Shown here piece by piece: positions 36,749 to 45,588 of a stretch of DNA of 64,000 bases. The stretch's first letter is position 1, and every line of letters starts with the position of its first letter. Location: contig PACZ01000024.1 of assembly GCA_002700305.1 (NCBI GenBank), positions 310,001 through 374,000 of the forward strand, written 5' to 3'. This DNA comes from Hyphomonas sp. GTDB taxonomy: Bacteria > Pseudomonadota > Alphaproteobacteria > Caulobacterales > Hyphomonadaceae. A program made the position numbers and the translations under genes. The notes beneath the pieces were generated by a model that did not search any database, was not told the origin of the DNA, and worked only from the letters and a program-made list of their open reading frames with translations.

Positions 36749-37800
36749 CCTCCTTCGTTAAACCCAAGATCCGCAGACTGAACGAGCCGACCAACGGACT
36801 TGGCAAGACACGCGCGGATTATGATGGCGCGATGTCCACGCTTTGTGCCGGATGCGGCCATGACAGCGTGACCGCCGCCCTGGCCCGCTCTTTCTATGAG
36901 CTTTCGACAGATCCGAAAGATGTCGTCAAAGTCTCCGGGATCGGCTGCTCCTCCAAGACGACGACTTACTTCCTGAAGGACGCCCACGGCGCCAACACGG
37001 TCCACGGCCGGATGCCCTCCTTCGCGACCGGCGCGGCTGCCGTGAACAAGAACCTCACCTATGTCGGCGTATCGGGCGATGGCGACAGCCTGTCCATCGG
37101 GCTCGGTCAGATGGCTCATGCCATTCGGCGCAATGTCGACATGATTTATATGTTGGAGAACAATGGCGTATACGGACTGACGAAAGGCCAGTTTTCGGCG
37201 TCCAGCGATATCGGCTCCAAGGCAAAAAAAGGTGCCACAAACATGCTGCCGCCGATTGATCCGGCCATCATGGCGCTCTCCATCGGCGCGACCTTCGTGG
37301 CGCGCAGTTTTTCGGGTGACAAGCAACAGCTCGTTTCCCTCATCAAGGCCGGGATCGCGCATCGGGGCTTTGCCCTGATCGACGTGATCTCCCCCTGTGT
37401 CAGCTTCAATGACCACAAGGGGTCCACCAAGTCCTACGCCCACACATATCAATACTACCACAAGGCCGTGCACGCCGATTATGTGCCGCCAAGCGAAGAG
37501 ATCACAGCCGCCTACGACGAAGGCGAAGCCATGCCGGTGGAGTTGCATGATGGCGGTTCCATCATGCTTCGCAAGCTGGACGCGGACTATGATCCGACCG
37601 ACCGGGCATCGGCCATGGAGAAGCTGATGCAGAGCCAGCAGACGCAGGAAATCCTGACAGGCCTGCTCCATATCGACGAATCCCGCCCGGCGATGGCAGA
37701 ACACAAAAAACTTCCGGATACGCCATTGCACTCCATCCCCTATTCGAAGCTCAATCCGGGGGCGGACGCCCTTCGGAAGCTTCAGGACGAGTTCCGCTAA
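36745..37800 (+). CDS. 2-oxoacid:acceptor oxidoreductase subunit beta (thiamine diphosphate)
   Basis: Small catalytic subunit of 351 residues binding thiamine diphosphate and one [4Fe-4S] cluster. The cluster ligands are visible: TLCAGCGHDS (two Cys), GIGCSSKTT and later ISPCVSFNDH. The thiamine diphosphate motif is GVSGDGDSLSIGLGQMAHAI followed by LENNGVYGLTKGQFSASSD. With the gamma-alpha subunit it forms the KorAB-type core. These enzymes are usually oxygen-sensitive and found in anaerobes or reductive TCA organisms, so their presence in an otherwise aerobic gene set is notable. It overlaps the alpha gene by ATGA and ends the operon, with no clear terminator in the 77 bases after it. Confidence 0.92.
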   Translation: MTSFVKPKIRRLNEPTNGLGKTRADYDGAMSTLCAGCGHDSVTAALARSFYELSTDPKDVVKVSGIGCSSKTTTYFLKDAHGANTVHGRMPSFATGAAAVNKNLTYVGVSGDGDSLSIGLGQMAHAIRRNVDMIYMLENNGVYGLTKGQFSASSDIGSKAKKGATNMLPPIDPAIMALSIGATFVARSFSGDKQQLVSLIKAGIAHRGFALIDVISPCVSFNDHKGSTKSYAHTYQYYHKAVHADYVPPSEEITAAYDEGEAMPVELHDGGSIMLRKLDADYDPTDRASAMEKLMQSQQTQEILTGLLHIDESRPAMAEHKKLPDTPLHSIPYSKLNPGADALRKLQDEFR

Positions 37801-37877
37801 ACGCCCGCTCAGGCTGGCATGCGGCGAAAGGCCTGTTACACTCACCCAATCAGAAACGTTCCGGGTGGAAGTGTAAC

Positions 37878-39392
37878 GTGCAGCTAGCTCAGATCCTAAA
37901 GCGCCTGACGGGGCTCGTCCTGCTTGCGGTCGCCGCCTGTGCCTCCCCTTCATCGGCACAACCGGCTGATTTCCCGGAGGAAGACCCAGCCTGGCCGCGA
38001 ACAGAATTCACGATTTCAGATGGCGCAGCCGGGACAAAAGGCTTCAATACCCAACCTGCACGCAAGGAAGACTGGCCATTTTTCGCTGCCCTTCGCGGGA
38101 CGCGTGAAGGTGTCGTCACCTATGACTGCGGTGGTACGGCCATCTCGTCAGAATGGGTCCTGACAGCGGCGCACTGTGTGGAAGGTGCCTCGGCAAACGC
38201 ATCAGGGCGGTGGGAGCGGCCGGGCTCTGGCGAGCTGCAGATTGTGCTCGGCGCCAAAGACCTGACAGCCGTCACAAGCTCGAATGTCTATAACGCAATG
38301 GACGTACGGATCGCCCCCAGCTTCACGCGCGGTGGCCAGAACAAGGTTCCCGTGAATGACATCGCTCTGGTCCGTCTGGACAGGCCCTGGAACGGCCCCG
38401 TCGCACGGCTGTCCGCCAGCAGCGCGTCGGACGTCGACCGCTTCTTCGGCCCCGCCTACTTTGCCGGTTTCGGCAAGACGGACATGCGGCAGCAAAAGCC
38501 GGAGTCCTACACGTCAGCGGAAGGCCCCTTCGCCGCGTACACCAGCATTCTCGGCAATGCGATGATCCCGACGCGCAGCCCGGACGCCTGCAGCAATGAT
38601 TACGAAGTGGAGGCTTATGACAGCGCCAGCATGATCTGCGCCGGGTATGACACCGGAATCATCGACTCCTGCCAGGGCGACAGCGGCGGCCCGCTCATCG
38701 CCAGGGACTTCGCTGGCAGGGTCTACCAGATCGGCATTGTCAGCTTCGGGGAGAGCTGTGGCGTGCGGGGCAAGCCGGCTGTCTATACGCGCGTATCCGG
38801 CTTCAAGGATTTCGTGCTGTCCGTCGTGCCCGACGCCGCTTTCGTGGACGCCAAGCCGGAAAAGACCGTCTACATGACGAAAGCCGGGCTTGAAAACCTG
38901 ATCCGGACGCTCAAACCGGCTGAAGGCAAAATAGGTATCCGCATCAATGACGGCGCTTCGGTGTTCCGGTCCGGGGAGCGGGTCCGGATCTTTGTCGACC
39001 CTTCGATAAAGGGCCGCCTCTGGGTCTTTGATCTCGATCCGTCCGGCACCGTCAGCTGCCTCTTCCCCTGCAATGCGGGCGAAGTCGACACGGCACTTGT
39101 CGAGCCCGGCCAGTCTGTCGTTCTGCCACCCGGAGGGGTCTCGATCAGCGTGTCACCGCCGACCGTACCGGGCAAAAGCACGCTGGCCGCGTTCGTCCTG
39201 CCGGAACGCATGGCCCTTATCGGCGATACGCTGCCCGACCTCAGCCGCACCAAGGGGCCGATCAGGACGGTGTGGCAGTCTTATTCCGACATCCTCGTGT
39301 TCGAAGTCCGGGACGCCATGTCAGATTCCTCCCCTTCCGATCCCTATGCCAATACCGGCATGGGCTTGGTCACATATAGCGTCAGCGAGTGA
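37878..39392 (+). CDS. Trypsin-like serine protease, predicted lipoprotein, with C-terminal extra domain
   Basis: Chymotrypsin-fold (S1) protease of 504 residues. The start is GTG at 37878 with GGAAG upstream. A lipoprotein signal ends at Cys21 (VAAC). The catalytic triad is His99 (TAAHC), Asp161 (NDIALVRL) and Ser269 (GDSGGPL). Asp263, six residues before the Ser, is the trypsin-type specificity residue, so cleavage after Lys or Arg is expected. The last 170 residues are not protease: SGERVRIFVDPSIKGRLWVF, then LFPCNAG and LPPGGVSISVSPPTVPGKST, resembling DUF4384-type beta domains. A close paralogue follows eight bases downstream. Likely anchored at the periplasmic or outer face of a membrane. 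Confidence 0.9.
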   Translation: MQLAQILKRLTGLVLLAVAACASPSSAQPADFPEEDPAWPRTEFTISDGAAGTKGFNTQPARKEDWPFFAALRGTREGVVTYDCGGTAISSEWVLTAAHCVEGASANASGRWERPGSGELQIVLGAKDLTAVTSSNVYNAMDVRIAPSFTRGGQNKVPVNDIALVRLDRPWNGPVARLSASSASDVDRFFGPAYFAGFGKTDMRQQKPESYTSAEGPFAAYTSILGNAMIPTRSPDACSNDYEVEAYDSASMICAGYDTGIIDSCQGDSGGPLIARDFAGRVYQIGIVSFGESCGVRGKPAVYTRVSGFKDFVLSVVPDAAFVDAKPEKTVYMTKAGLENLIRTLKPAEGKIGIRINDGASVFRSGERVRIFVDPSIKGRLWVFDLDPSGTVSCLFPCNAGEVDTALVEPGQSVVLPPGGVSISVSPPTVPGKSTLAAFVLPERMALIGDTLPDLSRTKGPIRTVWQSYSDILVFEVRDAMSDSSPSDPYANTGMGLVTYSVSE

Positions 39393-39400
39393 GTCCCGTG

Positions 39401-40903
39401 ATGAAGAGTTTCCTGCGCCTGTCTGTTGTCATTGCTGCAGTTCTGGGGCTTGCAACGGCATGCCAGACACGGCCTGACGACGCCCCGAGCGAGGCGCAAC
39501 TCGCATGGACCAGTACGCTGGACGCAGATGCCCGCGCCTCTGACCGCATCGTCAACGGAGACCGCTCCACGCTGGCGCAGTGGCCGTATATCGCGGTTCT
39601 GCGGCATGAGACGCGAAGCGGCCGGCTGCAGTATTTCTGCGGCGGCACATTCGTCGCCCGCCGCTGGGTGCTGACCGCAGCGCATTGTTTCGAAGGGGAA
39701 ACCCGCAGACTGGAGGACCGATGGGAGTGGAGTCCCCGCGCAAAACTCGAAGTCGTCGGCGGCACGGACGACCTCGGCGCCGGTGACGGAACCGTGTTTG
39801 AAGTGGACTCCGTCATGATCCATCCGGACTATAAGCCGACTATGGAGGTCTCACCCGGTGTCTGGGAGGGCTCCGAGAATGACGTTGCACTGGTCCGGAT
39901 CGGACGCACATGGACCGGCCAGCTGGCCCGACTCTCATCCGGCGGCCCATCCGACAGCGACGCGAATGGCGCCCGCGCCTTCGTGGCCGGTTTCGGGAAG
40001 CAGGCAGATTCCGGCGCGCAGGCGAGGCTGGAGACATTCCGCATCGGCGCCACTGACCGCACGGGTCAGGCCGGTTCGCGCTACCTCTACCACGCTATGC
40101 TGCCCATGAAGCCGCCGGAGGTCTGCGGCGCGCAATATGCGGATCTGGCCTATGACGGCAGCACGCAGATCTGCGCCGGCCGCAAGTTCGGCGGCACCGA
40201 CAGCTGCCAGGGCGACAGCGGCGGCCCGCTGGTCGCACTGGATGCGAGTGAGCGCACCTATCAGGTCGGCATTGTCAGCTACGGTTTCGAATGCGCTGCA
40301 GCGAAATCAGAAGGCGTCTACACCCGTGTCTCCCCCTATCGCGACTGGATCGAGACGACCGCGCGCGGTGCGATGTTCGTGGATGCAGATCCCGAGCAGG
40401 TATTCGTGGCGACGGCCGAAACCATGGAAGCCATGGCCCGGGTGCTGGCCCCGACCAGCGACCAGATAGACCTGTCCGTCACGCAGGAAGGCGAAGGAGG
40501 CAATGCCGCACTGAACATAGCGGTGACGCCCAAGATCGACGGGCGGCTCATTGTCTTCGAACTCGAGCATTCAGGCCGGATCAACACCTACTTTCCAAAC
40601 GACCGGACGCCGGAGGAAAATGCCATTGTCAAAGCCGGGCAAACCGTCCGCCTGCCGGAAGTTCCGTGGATGGTCATCCCCCCGGCAGAAGGCGGCGCCA
40701 CCATCTATGCTTTCGTCATTCCGGAAAGCGTTGCCTTCGCCGGTGACCTTCTGCCAACGCCAGCGCGGATGCGGACCGTCGCCGAAGAGGCGCAGCCGGA
40801 ACGGGAGCCCATCGACTTTGCAACCCGCATGCTGACGGAAGTCGCCAACCGATCCAGTGAAGGTGGCCTGTCAGATTGGGCTGCGGCGACCGCGACTTAC
40901 TGA
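39401..40903 (+). CDS. Trypsin-like serine protease, paralogue of the preceding gene
   Basis: Second S1 protease, 500 residues from the ATG at 39401, with signal and lipobox ending at Cys21 (ATAC). Triad: His95 (TAAHC), Asp161 (ENDVALVRI) and Ser273 (GDSGGPL); Asp267 again predicts trypsin-like specificity. Unlike its neighbour it has RIVNG at residues 49-53, the activation cleavage site of trypsinogens, so it is probably made as a zymogen. The neighbour may activate it, which is inference. The C-terminal domain matches that of the upstream gene (IAVTPKIDGRLIVFELEHSG, then TYFPN and VRLPEVPWMVIPPAEGGATI). Its last seven bases overlap the end of the convergent lipoprotein gene. Confidence 0.9.
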   Translation: MKSFLRLSVVIAAVLGLATACQTRPDDAPSEAQLAWTSTLDADARASDRIVNGDRSTLAQWPYIAVLRHETRSGRLQYFCGGTFVARRWVLTAAHCFEGETRRLEDRWEWSPRAKLEVVGGTDDLGAGDGTVFEVDSVMIHPDYKPTMEVSPGVWEGSENDVALVRIGRTWTGQLARLSSGGPSDSDANGARAFVAGFGKQADSGAQARLETFRIGATDRTGQAGSRYLYHAMLPMKPPEVCGAQYADLAYDGSTQICAGRKFGGTDSCQGDSGGPLVALDASERTYQVGIVSYGFECAAAKSEGVYTRVSPYRDWIETTARGAMFVDADPEQVFVATAETMEAMARVLAPTSDQIDLSVTQEGEGGNAALNIAVTPKIDGRLIVFELEHSGRINTYFPNDRTPEENAIVKAGQTVRLPEVPWMVIPPAEGGATIYAFVIPESVAFAGDLLPTPARMRTVAEEAQPEREPIDFATRMLTEVANRSSEGGLSDWAAATATY

Positions 40904-42138
40904 TCGTCACCGAGTTCGGCGGCCAGCAATTCCTCAAGCTTCAAGTCAGCCTGTTCGAGCAAGTCGTTCGCCGCGTCGATTTCGTCCGTCGGCTTCGGAC
41001 CGCGCCAGTTGAGGTGCCGCTCAATATCGAACAAGGCATCTTCGACATCGTCCTGCGCCGGGATCAGGTAATCCGATGTGAGACCGTCCTGAGCGAGCGT
41101 CCGGCGGAGGTCCAGCACAGCGCGCCGCAGGGAACGTTCCAGCGTGCGCTGTGTGAGCAGCTCATCTGTGCGCTCTTCTTCGTCGGCTTCCCGGGCGCCG
41201 TCCTTATCGATCTGCCTGCGAAGTTCCTCCTCGGCAGCAGCCTGAACCGCGTTGGACCTTAACAGAGACCCGACATCGGACAGCAGCGGATCGCCCCGTT
41301 TGAGTTCCAGAACATCGACGAAAAGGTTGAAGATACCCGAATCACGGTCGACGCCCGAATAGTCGAGCGGCATCCACCCTGTTTCGAGTCCCGCCGCCGC
41401 CGCGCCCGATATATATTGTCCACGCTTCAACTCAGGAAATTTGAAGACACCCCGGGCAAAGCCAGACGCGTCATGAAACTCGACCGCCCCTTCGGGCGTG
41501 AACTGAACATAGGTGCGCGGTTCGGGCCGTTCGAAATCCAGAACCAGAAGATAGTCGCGGGAATCGTAGCGCGCCTGGCGCTCGAACTCGTTTGAAACGA
41601 CTTTGAGAAGCTCTCCAGAAAAATAGCCAGACAGCTCATCGTCCGGAACGAGACGGATCTCGGCATAAAATGACGGCCGGGAGACAAGCCCCAGCCGGTT
41701 CCACTCTGCCAGGAACTCCGGCGGCGCATTGCCGAAGGCTGGTCCGGACGGGTCGAACCCTTCGCGGATCACATGAACGCACGCCGCGTTGCGATTGAAT
41801 TCCATCATGTCCGGGCTGGTGAACAGTTTCCCACTGACAACGCCCGTGCTGCGGTCGATCTTCGGGGCGCCCATCTGCTGCAGCCAGGCACCAACAGAAT
41901 CAAACGCCAGCATGCCGGCCTGAAGGGCCAGTTCCTGCCCGAACCCCAGCGTACGGTCGCCCGGCCCGCGGGTATCTTCCGGCAAACACGCATCATCCAG
42001 CATGACCCGCAGGTCGGAGCCCATACCGTCCGAAACGACCGGTGGCCGTGTATTGATGCTTCTTGTCAGACACCCGGTCAGCGCGGTGCACGCACCAATC
42101 ATCGCCGTGAACGCCAGCAGGCTGCGCCTATTTCCCAC
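40897..42138 (-). CDS. Lipoprotein of unknown function
   Basis: Not recognised. The best start is GTG at 42138 with AGGAG nine bases upstream, giving 413 residues and a clean lipoprotein signal (LLAFTAMIGACTALTGC, lipid Cys23). The mature part has a region around LGFGQELALQAGMLAFDSVG, many Asp, Glu and Arg residues, a probable beta-rich middle (RTYVQFTPEGAVEFHDASGF) and a C-terminal charged helical stretch from about residue 300 (AAEEELRRQIDKDG, TLERSLRRAVLDLRRTLAQD). It converges on the protease pair with a seven-base overlap. It might be a surface partner or substrate of them; there is no direct evidence. Confidence 0.7.
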   Translation of the reverse strand: MGNRRSLLAFTAMIGACTALTGCLTRSINTRPPVVSDGMGSDLRVMLDDACLPEDTRGPGDRTLGFGQELALQAGMLAFDSVGAWLQQMGAPKIDRSTGVVSGKLFTSPDMMEFNRNAACVHVIREGFDPSGPAFGNAPPEFLAEWNRLGLVSRPSFYAEIRLVPDDELSGYFSGELLKVVSNEFERQARYDSRDYLLVLDFERPEPRTYVQFTPEGAVEFHDASGFARGVFKFPELKRGQYISGAAAAGLETGWMPLDYSGVDRDSGIFNLFVDVLELKRGDPLLSDVGSLLRSNAVQAAAEEELRRQIDKDGAREADEEERTDELLTQRTLERSLRRAVLDLRRTLAQDGLTSDYLIPAQDDVEDALFDIERHLNWRGPKPTDEIDAANDLLEQADLKLEELLAAELGDDQ

Positions 42139-42452
42139 GACCCGACTCCTCACTCTAAACCGGTCTGCCCTGTATCGGACACGCCCCGCTTTCCCCTGAG
42201 AAATCAATTCACAACAGAATTAGGGCCACCGCAACCATAACCGTGCCGGGATATGACATTCTGAATGCCAGTCACGCTTCGCCCGGCATGTTGCGCCCAG
42301 ATCGGTTTCACCTCTTAAGCGACGATTTCCGGTCAGGCTTTCCCCATTGAGGGCCTGATGCGTGAAAGTCACACCCGGCATTGATCGTTCAAAATAATCA
42401 ATTGGTCTAATCGCCACAGAATTGACTTCCGGCGAACAACGTGTTCATTCAA

Positions 42453-42470
42453 TTTCAACAAGCGTTGAAA
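42453..42470. promoter_or_regulatory. Operator O1 of the TetR-type regulator
   Basis: TTTCAAC-AAGC-GTTGAAA, a perfect inverted repeat with a four-base spacer, 48 bases before the TonB receptor start. The 19-base string TTCAACAAGCGTTGAAATT (42454-42472) recurs exactly, on the other strand, at 45693-45711 upstream of the hydrolase gene. That makes a specific binding site very likely; the assignment to the TetR gene between them is inference from position. Confidence 0.75.
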
Positions 42471-42473
42471 TTA

Positions 42474-42490
42474 CTCAACAATCGTTGAAG
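42474..42490. promoter_or_regulatory. Operator O2, second copy beside O1
   Basis: CTCAAC-AATC-GTTGAAG has the same arms as O1 (TCAAC and GTTGA). Its centre lies 20 bases from that of O1, two turns of the helix, so two regulator dimers could bind on the same face. Confidence 0.6.
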
Positions 42491-42518
42491 TGACGCGATC
42501 CATCAGGGAGGAATTAGG

Positions 42519-44804
42519 ATGCACCCGAAAACCAGACTCGCATTGTATGCGCTCGCCGCGACGGCCTTGACCCCCGTTATGCCCGCCTGGGCACAGGACA
42601 CCGGCGATCAGGAAGACACGACTCGCAAACTGGGGCCCGTCACGGTTACCGCGCAACGGCGCGAAGAAGACCTTCTGGACGTGCCCCTGTCCGTCACAGC
42701 CATCGGCTCCGAACGGCTGGAACTCACCGGCGCGGTCGATATCACCTCCATCCAGCGCTCCACTCCGAACGCCACGATTGAAGTCGCACGCGGATCGAAC
42801 TCGACGCTGATCGCCTTCATCCGCGGTGTCGGCCAGCAGGACCCGCTCTGGGGCTTCGAGCCCGGCGTCGGTCTCTATGTCGATGACGTCTACATCGCCC
42901 GCCCGCAGGGCGCGATCCTCGACATTTTCGACGTCGAGCGTGTTGAAGTTCTGCGCGGCCCGCAAGGCACGCTTTATGGACGCAACACAATTGGCGGCGC
43001 GATCAAATATGTGACGAAGCCGCTGGGCGGCGAACCGGACCTGAAGGTCAAAGCCAATCTCGGCAGCTACAGCCAGGCCGACGTCATCGTATCCGGCTCC
43101 ACGCCGCTCAGCGACACGTTCGCCGTTGGCGGCGCCATCGCGAAGTACACGCGAGACGGTTACGGCAAGAACCTCAATACGGGCGCTGAGCATTACAACA
43201 AGGACCTGCTGGCCTATCGCCTCAGCGCCGAATGGACCCCGACAGACGATTTCTCGCTCCGGTTCGCTTATGACAAGTCTGAAGACGACTCCAATGCGAA
43301 ACACGGCCATCGCCTCCTTCCGAGTGCAGACGGCACGATCCCGGTTACCAGCGATGTTTACGACACCCGCGCCGGTATTGGTGACGACAACTCAGTCGAG
43401 ACGGAAGGCTACTCTCTGACGGCTCAGTGGGACGTGAACGACATCGTCACCCTGAAATCGATCACGGCCTATCGTGAAGGCTCCACCATTACGCCCATCG
43501 ACTTCGACGCCCTGCCTCAGCCGGACTTCGATGTGCCTGCGTACTACAATGATGATCAGTTCTCGCAGGAATTCCAGCTTCTCTACAATAACGGCCCGCT
43601 GAGCGGCGTTGCCGGCATTTACTACCTGGATGGCAATGCTGACGGCGCCTTTGACGTCATCCTCAGCTCCCTTGGCCTCTCGATCTACCAGGGGGGCGCG
43701 CAGGAGAAAGAGAACTTCTCCATCTATGGCGACTTCACCTACGAACTGAACGACAAGTGGAGCGTGTCGCTTGGCGGCCGCTACACCGAAGACAAGACGA
43801 CGGCTGACGTTCTCCGTGAAGCTTGGCTTGGTCTCGGAACAGGGTCGTTCGATCCGTCGAACACGACGTCCGTTTTCCTCGTCACCCAGACCGACTATCA
43901 GGGCGTCGAGCGGAAGGACGACCAGTTCACGCCACGCGTGTCCGTATCTTACAAGCCGACTGACGACCTGAACCTCTACGCGACCTACGCACAGGGCTTC
44001 AAGGCAGGCGGCTTCGACCCGCGAGCCCGTGAAGACCTCGACCCGACCGGCCTCTCCCGCCAGGGCTTTGGCCCGGAACAGGTCGACTCCTACGAGTTGG
44101 GGATGAAAGGCTCGTTCTTCGATGACAGCCTCCTGCTCAACACGGCAGTGTTCTTTGCGGACTATACGGATCAGCAGATCACCGTTCAGAGCGGCGCAGA
44201 CACCGACAATGACGGCGTGAACGACACGTTCGTATCGTCCGTGTTCAACGCTGGCGCGTCCGAATACAAAGGCCTGGAAATCGAGGGCACCTGGTTTGCC
44301 ACCGACAACCTGACCCTGTTCGCAACGCTCGGCTATATCGACGCTCAGATCAATGAGATCCTGTCTGGCGGCGTCAACGTCGCCGACGCGTTCGTGACGC
44401 AGAACACGCCGGAACTGCAGGGCCAGATCTCTGCGAACTACAACTATGACCTGGGCGCAGACCGCGGCGAACTCTCTCTGACCGGTACAGTCTCCGGCCG
44501 TGACGAGTACTACCTGTTCAACGTTCCGAACGAAGGCTTCCCGGCCGGGCAGAGCGCCATCTTCCCGGGTGGCGGTCCGAAACTGGATCCGTCTGGCTAC
44601 TACCTGTTCGATCTCAGCGCTGTCTGGACGTCGCCCACTGGCAAGTACCGCGTCGGCCTGCATGGCCGGAACCTGACGGACGAAGAATACCGCGTGGCAG
44701 CCTACAACTTCGTCACGCCGAGCCAGCTCGGCCTCGACTCTGCCTATTCGGCCTTCTACGGCCCACCGCGGACCTTCACTGTTTCGCTGTCAGCTGACTT
44801 CTAA
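42519..44804 (+). CDS. TonB-dependent receptor
   Basis: Outer-membrane active transporter of 761 residues. A signal peptide (ALYALAATALTPVMPAWA) is followed by a TonB box region (GPVTVTAQRREE). The plug has VPLSVTAIGSERLELTGAVD, FIRGVGQQDPLWGFEPGVGL and VEVLRGPQGTLYGRNTIGGA. The beta-barrel follows and ends in GPPRTFTVSLSADF with the terminal Phe. The plug is of the type common in sphingomonads and Hyphomonas for plant or organic compounds; no siderophore link is seen. Expression should be controlled by the two operators upstream. It ends at a terminator lying inside the 3' end of the convergent tetR gene. Confidence 0.95.
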   Translation: MHPKTRLALYALAATALTPVMPAWAQDTGDQEDTTRKLGPVTVTAQRREEDLLDVPLSVTAIGSERLELTGAVDITSIQRSTPNATIEVARGSNSTLIAFIRGVGQQDPLWGFEPGVGLYVDDVYIARPQGAILDIFDVERVEVLRGPQGTLYGRNTIGGAIKYVTKPLGGEPDLKVKANLGSYSQADVIVSGSTPLSDTFAVGGAIAKYTRDGYGKNLNTGAEHYNKDLLAYRLSAEWTPTDDFSLRFAYDKSEDDSNAKHGHRLLPSADGTIPVTSDVYDTRAGIGDDNSVETEGYSLTAQWDVNDIVTLKSITAYREGSTITPIDFDALPQPDFDVPAYYNDDQFSQEFQLLYNNGPLSGVAGIYYLDGNADGAFDVILSSLGLSIYQGGAQEKENFSIYGDFTYELNDKWSVSLGGRYTEDKTTADVLREAWLGLGTGSFDPSNTTSVFLVTQTDYQGVERKDDQFTPRVSVSYKPTDDLNLYATYAQGFKAGGFDPRAREDLDPTGLSRQGFGPEQVDSYELGMKGSFFDDSLLLNTAVFFADYTDQQITVQSGADTDNDGVNDTFVSSVFNAGASEYKGLEIEGTWFATDNLTLFATLGYIDAQINEILSGGVNVADAFVTQNTPELQGQISANYNYDLGADRGELSLTGTVSGRDEYYLFNVPNEGFPAGQSAIFPGGGPKLDPSGYYLFDLSAVWTSPTGKYRVGLHGRNLTDEEYRVAAYNFVTPSQLGLDSAYSAFYGPPRTFTVSLSADF

Positions 44805-44886
44805 GCGGATGGCGGGGGCAGCTTTCTGTCTCCGCCACCGATCATGACTTCCGTTATCGCTCAGATACGGACGCGTCATTCCTCCT

Positions 44887-45588
44887 TCAACGACGCGCGG
44901 ACGGCCCTTTGCGGGGCCGTCCTTTTTTATCCGCTGTCATCTGCTTACGGAATGCTTCAAATCCGGCCGTGGTGAACTGCACCATGTGCTCGCAGGCATC
45001 CATCAGGTCGCTGGAACGGCACGAGCCGCCAGAGAGATGATCGATACGTCCGGTCTGGGCGAATGTCAGCGTCAGGGCGCCTGACAGGCAATGATAGCCC
45101 CAGTACAGATCCCGGTCCTCAACGCCCGGCAGCGCGAGACGGAGCGCGTCCATGAAGCGGTAAACGAGCGGATCGAAGAACTGGGTCATCAACTGCCCGC
45201 CCCATTCGGGCGAGTTGTTCACATAAGCGATGAGGGCGTAATAGTTTTTCCAGCCCTCTTCCTCGACCTGCTCTCCCGTCAGCATCGGCTCGAGATAGGC
45301 GCGGATAATCGCTTCGACGCTCGGCGCCTGATCGCTTTCCACAAGACACTGGTCCAACTGATCCAGACGGGCCTTGTTGAGAATTTCTGCGCGCCGGAAC
45401 AGAACCGCATCGAACAGATCGCGCTTCGGGCCGAAATAGTAATTGGGCAAAGCGAGGTCGACCCCCGCACGCCTGGCGATTGCCCGCAATGTCACGCCGT
45501 CATAGCCATGCTTTGCGAACTGTTCCTCAGCCGCATCGAGAATAGCGGTCCGCCGGTCCAGTCGGGGTTCTGTTTTGTTCACACTCAT
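44887..45588 (-). CDS. TetR family transcription regulator
   Basis: Repressor-type regulator of 233 residues. The N-terminal helix-turn-helix is RTAILDAAEEQFAKHGYDGV, TLRAIARRAGVDLALPNYYF, then GPKRDLFDAVLFRRAEIL. The C-terminal ligand domain contains SVEAIIRAYLEPML and WGGQLMTQFFDPLVYRFMDA, and resembles the TetR_C group that carries a second-domain dimer helix (YWGYHCLSGALTLTFAQTGR). It sits between the TonB receptor and hydrolase genes, and matched operators flank both. A degenerate operator overlaps its own start codon, which predicts autoregulation. The ligand is probably the substrate or product of the hydrolase; this is inference. Confidence 0.9.
   Translation of the reverse strand: MSVNKTEPRLDRRTAILDAAEEQFAKHGYDGVTLRAIARRAGVDLALPNYYFGPKRDLFDAVLFRRAEILNKARLDQLDQCLVESDQAPSVEAIIRAYLEPMLTGEQVEEEGWKNYYALIAYVNNSPEWGGQLMTQFFDPLVYRFMDALRLALPGVEDRDLYWGYHCLSGALTLTFAQTGRIDHLSGGSCRSSDLMDACEHMVQFTTAGFEAFRKQMTADKKGRPRKGPSARR
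44899..44928 (+). terminator. Terminator of the TonB receptor, inside the tetR 3' end
   Basis: GGACGGCCC, six bases, GGGCCGTCC, then six T residues on the plus strand. It lies 95 bases past the receptor stop and overlaps the last codons of the convergent tetR gene (GRPRKGP). It has no T run on the minus strand, so it works one way. Confidence 0.85.

Larger units (their letters stand above)
42139..42518. promoter_or_regulatory. Promoter region of the TonB receptor gene
   Basis: A 380-base gap between the divergent lipoprotein and receptor genes, with no convincing frame. The last 90 bases hold two inverted repeats of the TetR-type operator (42453-42470 and 42474-42490). A third, different palindrome, GAACA-ACG-TGTTC, is at 42434-42446. 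The receptor ribosome site is GGGAGGAATTAGG just before 42519. The left 200 bases show nothing I can name. Confidence 0.6.

Noticed and set aside
42434-42446. GAACAACGTGTTC as a LexA box
   Set aside because: Alphaproteobacterial LexA sites are direct GTTC-N7-GTTC repeats; this is an inverted repeat with a three-base spacer. It may be an operator of some other protein.
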